Of a stretch of 10,141 nucleotides of DNA, positions 1 through 6,626 are shown one piece after another. The DNA lies in NCBI GenBank assembly GCA_946886545.1, contig CAMPIU010000066.1, forward strand, positions 1 through 10,141, read 5' to 3'. Source of the DNA: an uncultured Flavobacteriales bacterium (lineage in GTDB: Bacteria; Bacteroidota; Bacteroidia; Flavobacteriales; Crocinitomicaceae). Within the stretch, counting starts at the first letter, position 1. Each line of letters starts with the position of its first letter. Below the pieces are notes generated by a model that saw nothing but the letters and a program-made list of their open reading frames with translations, ran no database searches and was not told the origin of the DNA. The translations under genes and the position numbers were made by a program.

Positions 1-53
1 TTCCGAATTACTTAAAAATAATTTATTTAGGTATTGTGAAGGTAAAAAGATGT

Positions 54-497
54 TTATCCATTGTCCGAACTTTGTTTTTTATTCAATGCAGTATTGATCA
101 TCCCCATCAACACATTCAGATCAATATCATCCAGCTTATTGATGTATAAACAGCCGCCGCCTGTTTTGTGTTTTCCAAGTATTTTCAAGGCATCCGCATG
201 TTCTTCGATTGCCACACTGATATATAGAGATAAGTTCGCTTTTCGGGGAGAGAAACCGATCAAAAACCAATCCACTTCTCTTCCGGACCGTTCGCTTCTG
301 TATCTTTTATTTCCAAAACCAATAATGGAATTTCCCCACAAAACGGGCTCTTCCCCACTTGCTTTTTTCATCATTTCAACCAATTGGAAGCTATCTTTGC
401 GCTTTAGCTCATCTTCAATTGAATTAATAAAGTCTTCGACACTTGCTGCACTTGGTTTTGTTTTGATCTCCGCCAGTTTTGATTTCTTCTCTGCCAT
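54..497 (-). CDS. DUF1801 (YdhG-like) domain protein
   Basis: A 147-residue cytosolic protein with no signal peptide or membrane segment. The pattern after a basic N-terminus (FINSIEDELKRKD at about 22-34, then GNSIIGFGNKRY, then DWFLIGFSPRK, then LGKHKTGGGCLYI) is the signature of Bacteroidota DUF1801 proteins, an alpha/beta fold related to YdhG and to the B. subtilis frataxin-like protein Fra. The family's biochemical activity is largely unsettled; iron handling is proposed for some members, and I do not extend that to this one. Its start lies 44 bp after the upstream GNAT gene, so it is probably the last gene of a three-gene unit with two acetyltransferases. Length is normal for the family. 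The lysine-rich first 15 residues are likely a flexible tail. Family assignment is strong and function is unknown. Confidence 0.9.
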   Translation of the reverse strand: MAEKKSKLAEIKTKPSAASVEDFINSIEDELKRKDSFQLVEMMKKASGEEPVLWGNSIIGFGNKRYRSERSGREVDWFLIGFSPRKANLSLYISVAIEEHADALKILGKHKTGGGCLYINKLDDIDLNVLMGMINTALNKKQSSDNG

Positions 498-541
498 TCT
501 GCTTTCTTATTATACTGTAAAATAGTTCAAATTAATTGTTT

Positions 542-1009
542 TCAAAACTTTAAAACATAGAATAAATCATCCACCGGATTAAAAGTCATTTTAAGTGGAA
601 GTTCGGTGGAAGGAATCAGAACAAAATTATTTTTGGAATAGAATTTACGGGCAGCTTTGAACTGTTCCATGGTTCCTAAATAGACCTGTTTATAATTCAG
701 GCTTTTTGCTTTATCAAGCGCGACATCCAACAAGCCTTTTGCAACACCAGGTTGTTTGCCCCGGAATTCTTTGGTAACGAACATATTTCTTATGATTCCG
801 GTATTACTGTCAAAACAAGTTAATCCGATCGTACCGATAAGCTGACCTTCCAGGAGGGCAACCCAAAACTGATGTCCTGACAAAACATATTCGAAAACCG
901 GCACCCGCTCAGGACTCCTGAATGGAATCTCAAACTCTTGTTGAATTTCATTCATCAACTCATCAATCTCCGACTGATGACGTATTTCGAACGGAACGAT
1001 TGTATACAT
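542..1009 (-). CDS. GNAT family N-acetyltransferase
   Basis: A 155-residue single-domain GNAT acetyltransferase, predicted to transfer acetyl from acetyl-CoA to an amine on an unknown substrate in the cytosol. The beta4 segment (IIRNMFVTKEF, about 72-82) leads into the acetyl-CoA pyrophosphate loop RGKQPGVAKGLL (83-94), which fits the R/Q-x-x-G-x-G/A motif with Ala90 in the last place. The C-terminal part (ARKFYSKNNFVLI, about 120-132) is the usual Y-x-x-x-x-F helix and strand. The substrate cannot be read from sequence. It sits 33 bp after a RimJ/RimL-type GNAT and 44 bp before the DUF1801 gene, all on one strand, so co-transcription is likely. Confidence 0.93.
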   Translation of the reverse strand: MYTIVPFEIRHQSEIDELMNEIQQEFEIPFRSPERVPVFEYVLSGHQFWVALLEGQLIGTIGLTCFDSNTGIIRNMFVTKEFRGKQPGVAKGLLDVALDKAKSLNYKQVYLGTMEQFKAARKFYSKNNFVLIPSTELPLKMTFNPVDDLFYVLKF

Positions 1010-1042
1010 CTGATTGCGTTTTGATATAGCTTTTCGGCTTCC

Positions 1043-1597
1043 TTATTGTTTTTTATCGTTTACATATTCCTCATAGAGTTTCGAAAACATAATGGAATCT
1101 TCAAATACTTCATCAACAAGGTAATGATTTCTCAATACTCCTTCCCGCACAAAACCGTTCTTCTCCAATAATCTCAGGGAAGGAACATTGTAGCTGGCAA
1201 CCAGTGCTTCGATCCTGTTTAAATTCATCTGCTTAAATCCATAATCGATAACAGCCTCAAGAGCTTCAGACATCAAGCCCAATTTCTTATAACTTTCATC
1301 TTCCATGGCATAACCGATTTCGGCACGCCGGTGGTCTACATTCCAATTATGGATTCCACAGCGTCCGATAATTGTACCTGAAGTTTTATCCGTTAGCAGG
1401 AACAACATAAAACTGCGATTGTAACTCGCATACCCGTTCTTATATTTGTTTTCTTCTTTCAAGAAATCATTTTCCGAACGATGCCCTAAAATCTGTTTTA
1501 TTTCCTCCTTAGGATAATTCTCAAAAAGGGTTTTCATATCTTCAGGAGAAAGTCCTTTCAAGGTTAGTCTCCTGGTTTCAATTTGCTTAAAATTCAT
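1043..1597 (-). CDS. GNAT acetyltransferase, RimJ/RimL type
   Basis: A 184-residue protein with the RimJ/RimL (Acetyltransf_3) layout. It opens with the family hallmark IETRRLTLKGLSPEDM (6-21), continues through the strand GTIIGRCGIHNW (about 74-85) and AEIGYAM (92-98), then the acetyl-CoA loop YKKLGLMSEA (103-112), and ends with YNVPSLRLLEKNGF (136-149), the conserved N-x-x-S...GF signature. Relatives acetylate protein N-termini, such as ribosomal proteins, or small molecules and antibiotics; the substrate here is unknown. It is the first gene after a 110-bp gap, so it probably starts the unit that includes the next GNAT and DUF1801. It is a distinct paralogue of the gene at 2158-2730, not a recent duplicate: only family-level residues are shared by eye. 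Confidence 0.93.
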   Translation of the reverse strand: MNFKQIETRRLTLKGLSPEDMKTLFENYPKEEIKQILGHRSENDFLKEENKYKNGYASYNRSFMLFLLTDKTSGTIIGRCGIHNWNVDHRRAEIGYAMEDESYKKLGLMSEALEAVIDYGFKQMNLNRIEALVASYNVPSLRLLEKNGFVREGVLRNHYLVDEVFEDSIMFSKLYEEYVNDKKQ

Positions 1598-1707
1598 CTC
1601 AGTTTTGTTTAACTGTTTATCAATCAGATTGGTTTTTCAAGTTTATTTCGAATGGACATCATTCCATTAATCTGTTACGTATTCCAAAATGTCGCCCGGT
1701 TGACAAT

Positions 1708-2130
1708 TCACCCGTGTTTTTTCCAATAATCTTTGCCATAGCTACAGAACAACTCTTCGTTTGCCCGGATATTTCTCAGAGCCTCAATACAAACATTATC
1801 GTTTAAGTCTAAGGCAATGCGGGTATTGTTTTTAAATTTTGAAGCAGACAAGCCTTCTGCATCATTGGCATATTTTGCAAAGCACTCTACATTTTTGGAA
1901 TCCATGATGCTACCGTCCAATAAATTGATAAAATACGCATCATTCCCAGCTTCGGCTCTTGTTTTTGCTTCCAAATCGCTCAGAATTTCTCCTTTAAACA
2001 AGGCAATCGTTTCATCTTTGTAGATATCGATAACCGTAAAAAGTCCCTGACCGGAATTTGGAATTTGAGATTGACTTATGTATAAATAATCTGATTCAGG
2101 GGCTTCAATTTGATTGTTTGAATTTTTCAA
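1708..2130 (-). CDS. Stand-alone SET-domain protein (putative lysine methyltransferase)
   Basis: A 140-residue protein made almost entirely of a SET domain, the fold of S-adenosylmethionine-dependent protein-lysine methyltransferases. Visible motifs in order: S26-G-Q-G-L-F31 (the SET-N G-x-G motif), the strand IALFKGEIL (42-50), Y66...LLDGSIMD (the Y-x-G/DG-x-D region), CFAKYANDAEG (83-93) in the place of the canonical F-I-N-H-S-C-x-P-N motif, NNT (101-103), and IRANEELFCSYG (121-132), the G-E-E-L-x-x-x-Y-G motif with the catalytic-type Tyr131. There are no pre-SET cysteines, and the post-SET zinc site is absent. NHS is replaced by YAND, keeping the Asn that lies near the cofactor. It starts 27 bp after a GNAT stop codon and is the last gene of its unit. 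Methyltransferase fold is well supported; the substrate is unknown. Bacterial SET proteins are uncommon relative to eukaryotic ones. Confidence 0.88.
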   Translation of the reverse strand: MKNSNNQIEAPESDYLYISQSQIPNSGQGLFTVIDIYKDETIALFKGEILSDLEAKTRAEAGNDAYFINLLDGSIMDSKNVECFAKYANDAEGLSASKFKNNTRIALDLNDNVCIEALRNIRANEELFCSYGKDYWKKHG

Positions 2131-2157
2131 AGTATTGAGGAAATTACGAAGTTTAAA

Positions 2158-2730
2158 TTATTTCTGTTTCAAATTGGTTTTCCATTCCGCTTTCATAATC
2201 CGGTAAACCTTAACCGACATACCACTGTAGATCGTTTGTTTTGAAAGTTTCATCCCGTTTTTCAGTGCTACATTCTGCGAAGCAATATTATCAGGGTGAA
2301 TGATGGAGATCAATGAATCGGCCAGTTGGTTTTGAAAAGCAAAATCCCGGCATTTCTGCGCTGCTTCCAGTGCGTAACCCAAGCCCCTGAATTCCGGCAT
2401 TAAGGAGTAACCTACCTCAAGCTCTTCCTGTTCATCAACGTTTTGGACCAGCAAACCACATTGACCAACAAACTCGCCCGATCCTTTATCTATCAACACG
2501 TTCATTCCACCCATACTGTTCTCATACCTCCACGCAATTTTTTCGAACCACTGGCGGCATTTTACATCTGCCGGATCGGTTTCAGAAAAAGCGAAATACC
2601 TGAGCGAATCCGGATCTTCACAAAATCGCAGCCAGGTATCAAAATCTTCCGAATCCAACTTCCTGAAGGATAACCTTTCGGTTTTCTGTCCGAATAAGAG
2701 CAAGTCCGCCCTGTCTTTTGCTTTGATCAT
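2158..2730 (-). CDS. GNAT acetyltransferase, RimJ/RimL type
   Basis: A 190-residue GNAT of the Acetyltransf_3/RimL group. The domain begins at TERLSFRKLDSEDFDTW (17-33), with the strand GEFVGQCGLL (85-94), ELEVGYSLMPEFRGLGYALEA (103-123) carrying the acetyl-CoA loop R115-G-L-G-Y-A120, and HPDNIASQNVALKNGM (145-160) with the N-x-x-S signature. An N-terminal extension of about 15 residues precedes the first strand, and no later start fits better. Expected activity is acetyl-CoA-dependent N-acetylation of an unidentified amine or protein. It lies 14 bp after the membrane hydroxylase gene and 27 bp before the SET gene, so all three probably share a transcript. Confidence 0.93.
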   Translation of the reverse strand: MIKAKDRADLLLFGQKTERLSFRKLDSEDFDTWLRFCEDPDSLRYFAFSETDPADVKCRQWFEKIAWRYENSMGGMNVLIDKGSGEFVGQCGLLVQNVDEQEELEVGYSLMPEFRGLGYALEAAQKCRDFAFQNQLADSLISIIHPDNIASQNVALKNGMKLSKQTIYSGMSVKVYRIMKAEWKTNLKQK

Positions 2731-2744
2731 TTTATCTTTCGTAT

Positions 2745-3488
2745 TTATTGAACCATCTTTTCCGATCCCTCAAAAGAAGTATATTTTGTTTTAAAGATAA
2801 TATCCCAGATTGAAGTGTAAAACCCAAAGTTACATCCCGGATGTTGATGGTGTAAATAATGAAATTCGGAAGTACATATATATCCTTTTTTTACAAATTT
2901 CAGCCAGGATTTCGGCAAGACCGTATGGTTGAGATGTCCGACTGTTCCCCAAAGCGAATTAATCACCAGATAAATGGAAATCCCCGTTGCCGAAAGCGGA
3001 AAGAACAATAAAACACCCAGCATCATCAATCCAAAACCAATTGATTCAACCGGATGCAGTACGAAAAGGCTCAACAGATTCGTAGACTCATGTTCGTGAT
3101 GCCGCTGGTGAATCTTCCGGAAATATGTTATAAAGTGTACCGAGCGATGAAATACATACATTAGCAAATCCATTACCAGTACCAAAAACAAGACTTCCAA
3201 AAGGATCCAAAATACATTTTCATTTTCATTCAGGACAATGAAGCCGTATTTCCAAAGATAAACACCGAACAAAAACACAATTGTGTTACATAGAACGGTG
3301 ATTAAACTCAAAACAACATCCGAACGAAAAACAGGATGCTCTTCTCCCAAACGCTGCTTACCGGGGATGTGACTTAACACGGAATAAAGTCCTAAAGAAC
3401 AGACATAGATCCCGAAATTAATGATCAATCCATAAATAATTACTTCGAAAATGCCGGCGTTAGAGAATGTTTCGAGGACGGGTTTCAT
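2745..3488 (-). CDS. Sterol desaturase / fatty acid hydroxylase superfamily membrane protein
   Basis: A 247-residue integral membrane protein of the FA_hydroxylase superfamily, non-haem di-iron enzymes that hydroxylate or desaturate lipids, sterols or carotenoids at the membrane face. The three histidine boxes are present: HRSVH (114-118, H-x3-H), HQRHH (126-130, H-x2-HH, followed by EHE) and HYLHH (210-214, H-x2-HH), with further family histidines at 145, 185 and 188. Hydrophobic stretches near 14-35, 57-80, 93-112, 150-164 and 167-178 look like membrane segments; the boxes fall on one side, as in the family. There is no fused domain. It follows the acetolactate-decarboxylase-like gene by 29 bp. 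The substrate is not identifiable; a membrane lipid is the most likely class in an organism without evident sterol genes here. Confidence 0.92.
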   Translation of the reverse strand: MKPVLETFSNAGIFEVIIYGLIINFGIYVCSLGLYSVLSHIPGKQRLGEEHPVFRSDVVLSLITVLCNTIVFLFGVYLWKYGFIVLNENENVFWILLEVLFLVLVMDLLMYVFHRSVHFITYFRKIHQRHHEHESTNLLSLFVLHPVESIGFGLMMLGVLLFFPLSATGISIYLVINSLWGTVGHLNHTVLPKSWLKFVKKGYICTSEFHYLHHQHPGCNFGFYTSIWDIIFKTKYTSFEGSEKMVQ

Positions 3489-3517
3489 ACTTCGGGTTCT
3501 TTGTGGTTACGCAGTTA

Positions 3518-4222
3518 TCATTCTGCCGGCAGATAAAGTTTTATTGTTCCTTTTTCAAACAACACGCTATCCAGATGCCCCATTTTCTGTCGATCACTTG
3601 TAATTAAATGCATGTGCAAATAGGTATCATGATGAGTAAAAATTGCCTGGTGTTTTGTTGAGAAAAAACCAATTATTTCTGATTGTTCATTTTTAAGCTT
3701 GTAGGTTTTCTGTCCCTTATGTGCATCATCCGGTGAACTTACTTTTGCTCCCTTTGGCAAATTCACAATATGAATGGATGCTTTTTCAACCGTGCCGGAA
3801 AGCTTGAACATAAAAGGTTCTGAAGAGTTCGTTACTGCTTCAAGATATTGTTCCAGTTGTTGAATTGTCCGGACACTGTCGGGCAAGGTTTGTTCTTTCC
3901 ATTTCGCGATATTTACATAGCCGAAAAAAGGGGCTTTTATGTCATAGGTCTGTTCAACTTTCATTGTTGTGTTGGAAACAACGGTTGATTTATACGATTT
4001 ACCGTCCATAATTAAAACTTCTCCCGCCAAATATTCAAGCGGTCCAAGTCCGTAAAGGTTTGTCTTATTGGCAATGGTGTCCAGATTTATGTTTCCGTGG
4101 AGTTCTCCTTTCCACATGACATTTTTCATTTCTCCAACAATCTTTACCGTTTCTTGTGCATAGATAGAGCAACTCATCCATGTAAAAACGGCCAATCCGG
4201 GAAGTGTGATTTTAAAGTTCAT
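3518..4222 (-). CDS. Exported acetolactate decarboxylase-like protein
   Basis: A 234-residue protein related to alpha-acetolactate decarboxylase, the zinc enzyme that converts (S)-2-acetolactate to acetoin. Family features: YGLGPLEYLAGEVLIMDGK (56-74, usual G-x-G-x-x-x-x-L-x-G-E-x-x-x-x-D-G), PFMFKLSGTV (135-144), IIGFFS (182-187) and LHMHLITSDRQKMGHL (201-216), in which His202, His204 and His215 match the three zinc ligands of the Brevibacillus enzyme. By eye, His150 stands where the family has the catalytic Arg (T-R-T-V), so activity may differ. I start it at 4222 because the protein then opens with a classic signal peptide, MNFKITLPGLAVFTWM ending CSIYA|QE. An upstream in-frame ATG at 4276 would add 18 polar residues in front and overlap the preceding gene by 26 bp. 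The chosen start gives a 28-bp gap. No acetolactate synthase gene is nearby. Confidence 0.85.
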   Translation of the reverse strand: MNFKITLPGLAVFTWMSCSIYAQETVKIVGEMKNVMWKGELHGNINLDTIANKTNLYGLGPLEYLAGEVLIMDGKSYKSTVVSNTTMKVEQTYDIKAPFFGYVNIAKWKEQTLPDSVRTIQQLEQYLEAVTNSSEPFMFKLSGTVEKASIHIVNLPKGAKVSSPDDAHKGQKTYKLKNEQSEIIGFFSTKHQAIFTHHDTYLHMHLITSDRQKMGHLDSVLFEKGTIKLYLPAE

Positions 4223-4250
4223 TTCATTCGGTTTTACTATTCTTTGATTT

Positions 4251-4619
4251 TTAGAGTTGCATACAACATCCTCCAATTACCTTTATCCCATCCGGAAACT
4301 GTTTCCAAATGCGGATATAACGGAATTGTCCTTCGATCGGATTTCCAAGCATACTGCCCTTCGTGTCATAAACAACCCCGACAACTGCTGTATCATCAAT
4401 GATATTAATCTCTTCAATTCTGTCGACCAATTGTTCCACAATTATTTCACCTGCCCGGTGAGAAGCCAGATCCATTACTTTTGTGATCATCTGTCCGCTT
4501 GGAGCCAGAAACAATAAATCATCGTGAAGCACTTTATTCAAAAAAGCAAGATCGCTGCTTTTGATTGCTTCTGCCAATTTGTTTTCGAGCTCTGTTATTC
4601 TTTCTTTCGTGATCTGCAT
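4251..4619 (-). CDS. DUF4440 / SnoaL-like (NTF2 fold) protein
   Basis: A 122-residue single-domain protein with the NTF2-like cone fold of DUF4440/SnoaL-like proteins. The opening helix ITELENKLAEAIKSSDLAFLNKVLHDDLLFLAPSG is typical (L-x-x-A-x-x-x-x-D-x-x-x-L-x-x-x-L-x-x-D-x-x-F-x-x-P-x-G), followed by strands around DTAVVGVVYDTKG (76-88) and FRYIRIWKQFPDGIKVIGG (99-117), in which R-x-x-R-x-W is the family strand. Members include polyketide cyclases, isomerases and many ligand-binding proteins of unknown role; no catalytic residues can be assigned. Its start is 7 bp past the MepB-like stop, and the gene downstream begins 28 bp later. An AAGGA lies only one base before the ATG, too close to act as a normal ribosome binding site. 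Confidence 0.87.
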   Translation of the reverse strand: MQITKERITELENKLAEAIKSSDLAFLNKVLHDDLLFLAPSGQMITKVMDLASHRAGEIIVEQLVDRIEEINIIDDTAVVGVVYDTKGSMLGNPIEGQFRYIRIWKQFPDGIKVIGGCCMQL

Positions 4620-4626
4620 ATCCTTG

Positions 4627-5154
4627 TTAATTGTGATCCGGATGAATTAATTTTCTTGCCCTGTCAAGGCCGGCTTGGTTATCATTTTGAATTGAAACAA
4701 AATAATTTGACTGCCAACTTTGAGTTTTCTCTGCCTGCTTACTTGTAACGGTGTCCCATGGCGGATAAACCCTGATTCCACGCTTTCCTCCTTTTCCGTT
4801 TAGCGAAATAATGCCTTTGTCAGCCAGAACAGTTGCAGGAAAAATAAACTGCCCGATGTTATTGCCACTTTTGGAGCTTATTACAATAAAATCAATACCC
4901 TCCGAACTATCAAAAGGAGCTGTTATTCCGTTTTGATCCCGTTTCCAAACAGTTACAAACTGCCCTGTTTTTGTCGGAGTGATTTTAGAAGCTCTATGTT
5001 CAACTGTCCGTCCGTCCAATTCAAATGAACACGCAGCGTATTCCAAACTTTCTTTATTCAAATTCAGATTTGCCAACTCAAACCCACATTTATCGTAAAC
5101 CAGTTCTTTGATCATTTTCAGGTCCGAATAAGCAGGGTTTTCAATTGTATTCAT
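4627..5154 (-). CDS. MepB-domain protein
   Basis: A 175-residue protein that matches the MepB family nearly end to end. Signatures: YAACSFELDGRTVEHRASKITPTKTGQFVTVWKR (39-71), PFDSSEGIDFIVI (80-92), GQFIFPATVLADKGII (101-116), KGGKRGIRVYPPWD (121-134) and KQAEKTQSWQSNYF (139-152). The name comes from Staphylococcus aureus mepB, the third gene of the mepRAB multidrug-efflux operon, whose own function is unknown. Here no MATE pump or MarR regulator accompanies it, so the efflux link does not carry over. It is cytosolic, has no signal peptide, and lies first in a likely six-gene unit after a 147-bp gap. Family assignment is firm, function unknown. Confidence 0.93.
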   Translation of the reverse strand: MNTIENPAYSDLKMIKELVYDKCGFELANLNLNKESLEYAACSFELDGRTVEHRASKITPTKTGQFVTVWKRDQNGITAPFDSSEGIDFIVISSKSGNNIGQFIFPATVLADKGIISLNGKGGKRGIRVYPPWDTVTSKQAEKTQSWQSNYFVSIQNDNQAGLDRARKLIHPDHN

Positions 5155-5181
5155 TTTCGTTACTTGAATTTTATTTAACGG

Positions 5182-5201
5182 TAACTTCAGTTCCGAAGTT
5201 A
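5182..5201. repeat. Inverted repeat upstream of the MepB-like gene
   Basis: TAACTTC (5182-5188), a 6-base loop, and GAAGTTA (5195-5201) form a perfect 7-bp inverted repeat in the 147-bp gap before the first gene of the six-gene unit, 28 bp upstream of its start codon. It has no T-run on the minus strand, so it is not a normal terminator. It could be an operator or a 5' leader hairpin. Similar repeats arise by chance in AT-rich DNA about once per window, so the role is a guess. Confidence 0.3.
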
Positions 5202-5301
5202 TTACAATTTCCCGATTTTATAACGCAAAAACGATCTGTTAAACACAAATCGCTTCCGAATGAACAAACAGGTATTAGTGAAGAGAGTGAATTCAATGTT
5301 A

Positions 5302-5994
5302 CTACTTCGAATTATTCAGTGCTAAAAGATATTTATCAATATACTGCTGTTTTTCCTTCAATTTGTATTGCTGAATGAAACGCGGATGTTCCAAAATTGT
5401 TAAGCAATCAAATAACTTCGCTTCTTTATTCAGTTTCCGAATGAAATCTGCATTTTTCTTTCCCAGCACAAAGACTTCAGAAGTGTCCAATCCCATGCTG
5501 ATGTGTTTTTTCAAAGAGGCAAGCATGAAATCCTTCACCATTTCAAAAAAAGTGGGATCATCGTAATAATTGGCATTCAGCCATTTGCCATCTTTCAGGC
5601 GGATAATGGCCAAAGGAAAGGGTGAATTGATATAAAACTGCTTATAGAAACTTTCTGCTCCTCCGTATTCAGCAATCAGGTCGTATACAAAAACCGAAGA
5701 AATTTCGTGTGTATATGCCGATTGCATTTTAATTCCGCAGACACTTTCCAGGCGTTTGGTATCAGTAAACGGTACTCCTGTCACACCGGCTCCATGACGG
5801 CTCGGGTTGATCCCGATTATAAATTTCCGCTGTTCGAAATCGTTGTAATATTTCCCGTAAAACTGCTGCATGACATCCATCGTTTCGGGATTATCCAAAT
5901 ACGGATTCATCGCCTGGAAACCTTCCGGTAGTTTCCCCGTGTATTTTAGCCGGCGATTAAATTCAATTACTTTCTCTGCAAAGGTGAGTTGCAT
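5302..5994 (-). CDS. SMUG2-family uracil-DNA glycosylase (DUF4918)
   Basis: A 230-residue member of the uracil-DNA glycosylase superfamily, SMUG2/DUF4918 branch, which starts base-excision repair by removing uracil or related damaged pyrimidines from DNA. Motif A is GINPSRHGAG-TGVPFTD (60-77), very close to the SMUG1 pattern G-M-N-P-x-x-x-G...TGVPF. Asn62 is at the position of human SMUG1 Asn85, and Pro63 and Gly67 are kept. The C-terminal motif is EHPRF (202-206), with His203 matching the catalytic loop histidine (SMUG1 His239) and Arg205 following. GKKNADF (178-184) precedes it as in the family. Length is normal for SMUG2, and no active-site residue seems missing. It starts 12 bp after the HEAT-like gene and probably shares its transcript. 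No AP endonuclease or ligase is nearby. Confidence 0.93.
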   Translation of the reverse strand: MQLTFAEKVIEFNRRLKYTGKLPEGFQAMNPYLDNPETMDVMQQFYGKYYNDFEQRKFIIGINPSRHGAGVTGVPFTDTKRLESVCGIKMQSAYTHEISSVFVYDLIAEYGGAESFYKQFYINSPFPLAIIRLKDGKWLNANYYDDPTFFEMVKDFMLASLKKHISMGLDTSEVFVLGKKNADFIRKLNKEAKLFDCLTILEHPRFIQQYKLKEKQQYIDKYLLALNNSK

Positions 5995-6006
5995 AAAATT
6001 TCTTTT

Positions 6007-6546
6007 TTAAATGCGTTCCAGTTCTCTTAATATTTTGACTGCTCTTTTTTTGAATTTATTGCTGTACCTGTCCATCTGATCGATTAAACAAAGCCTCAGT
6101 TCATCTTTGAGCTCCGGGTACTTTTTTGTCAGTTTGAAAAGAACCAAAACAGATCTTGATTTGATCGTAACATTGGTTTCATTTGAAAGAAGCCATTGAA
6201 ACGACAAGTCGATGGCTTTGCCTTCATTTTCCGGTGGAATACCTGCTATGAGCCAAAAGTTAGCAAAAGAAGTTTTATAAACCGGATTCAAATCATCCGT
6301 AAAGTCGAGTAAAAAAGGAAGTGCGGCAAACAATTTATCCGGATTTGATATTCCTATTTCACTCAAAAGCCAGAGAAAACGGGAAGCAACTTTGTATTCA
6401 CCTATTAACAAACCGGAAAGATCTTTTATATCTATGTCCTTTTCTATAATTGATGTAACCCAGAACTTTCGCTCATCTCCATTACTAGCGGGAAGAATAG
6501 ATTCCAATTCTTTGTAAAATTCCGTATTTGAAAAATCTGTACCCAT
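6007..6546 (-). CDS. HEAT-like alpha-helical repeat protein, unknown function
   Basis: A 179-residue protein predicted to be almost wholly helical. Amphipathic helices of about 15-20 residues recur, for example VASRFLWLLSEIG (53-65), DKLFAALPFLLDF, YKTSFANFWLIAGI and the helix around IKSRSVLVLFKLTKKYPEL. The C-terminal segment with KFKKRAVKILREL (about 164-176) is a pattern seen in many short Bacteroidota HEAT/ARM-like hypothetical proteins. Such folds act as binding scaffolds for proteins or nucleic acids. I see no catalytic motif, and it lacks the aspartate and aromatic pattern expected of AlkD-type DNA glycosylases. It lies just upstream of the SMUG2 gene with a 12-bp gap, which hints at a shared role but proves none. 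The 80-bp leader has a hairpin at 6586-6608. Confidence 0.82.
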   Translation of the reverse strand: MGTDFSNTEFYKELESILPASNGDERKFWVTSIIEKDIDIKDLSGLLIGEYKVASRFLWLLSEIGISNPDKLFAALPFLLDFTDDLNPVYKTSFANFWLIAGIPPENEGKAIDLSFQWLLSNETNVTIKSRSVLVLFKLTKKYPELKDELRLCLIDQMDRYSNKFKKRAVKILRELERI

Positions 6547-6585
6547 CTTTTACCGTTTAAAGATAAGGAATTATGGAACTTTGAT

Positions 6586-6608
6586 CGGCTGACAGTCTTG
6601 GTCTGCCG
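6586..6608 (-). terminator. GC-rich hairpin between the 2OG oxygenase and HEAT-like genes
   Basis: On the minus strand, CGGCAGAC, a 7-base loop and GTCAGCCG form an 8-bp stem with a single A-A mismatch, the most GC-rich hairpin in the window. It lies 18 bases after the stop codon of the 2OG oxygenase gene and about 40 bases before the next start. There is no U-tract after it (ATCAAAG follows), so it may be a weak or factor-dependent terminator, a transcript-stabilising 3' hairpin or a leader structure for the HEAT-like/SMUG2 pair. Confidence 0.35.
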
Positions 6609-6626
6609 TCAATTATTTTGCATTTC

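Noticed and set aside
1..53. A terminator after the DUF1801 gene in the AT-rich window edge.
   Set aside because: Only short A/T complementarity is present, with no stable stem; the sequence is also cut by the window end.
61..525. A 154-residue plus-strand open frame opposite the DUF1801 gene, with similar shorter ones opposite most genes.
   Set aside because: Each lies fully antisense to a gene with clear family motifs, and the products are low-complexity and rich in Ser, Phe and Cys, typical of antisense frames.
4223..4276. An 18-residue N-terminal extension of the acetolactate-decarboxylase-like protein from an upstream ATG.
   Set aside because: It would place polar residues ahead of a textbook signal peptide and overlap the preceding gene; the ATG at 4222 is far more likely.
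5173..5244. Possible integron attC site: on the minus strand GTTTAAC (5244-5238) and GTTAAAT (5179-5173) fit RYYYAAC and GTTRRRY, 72 bp apart, upstream of the MepB-like gene.
   Set aside because: Only the outer boxes pair. The inner L-box segments are not complementary, the internal repeat at 5182-5201 is off-centre, and the other gaps with GTTAAAC (1607-1613 and 7261-7267) have no RYYYAAC partner.
6007..6546. The HEAT-like protein as an AlkD-type DNA glycosylase, given the adjacent SMUG2 gene.
   Set aside because: The helical pattern is similar in kind, but I could not find the catalytic aspartate and tryptophan arrangement, and the protein is shorter than AlkD.
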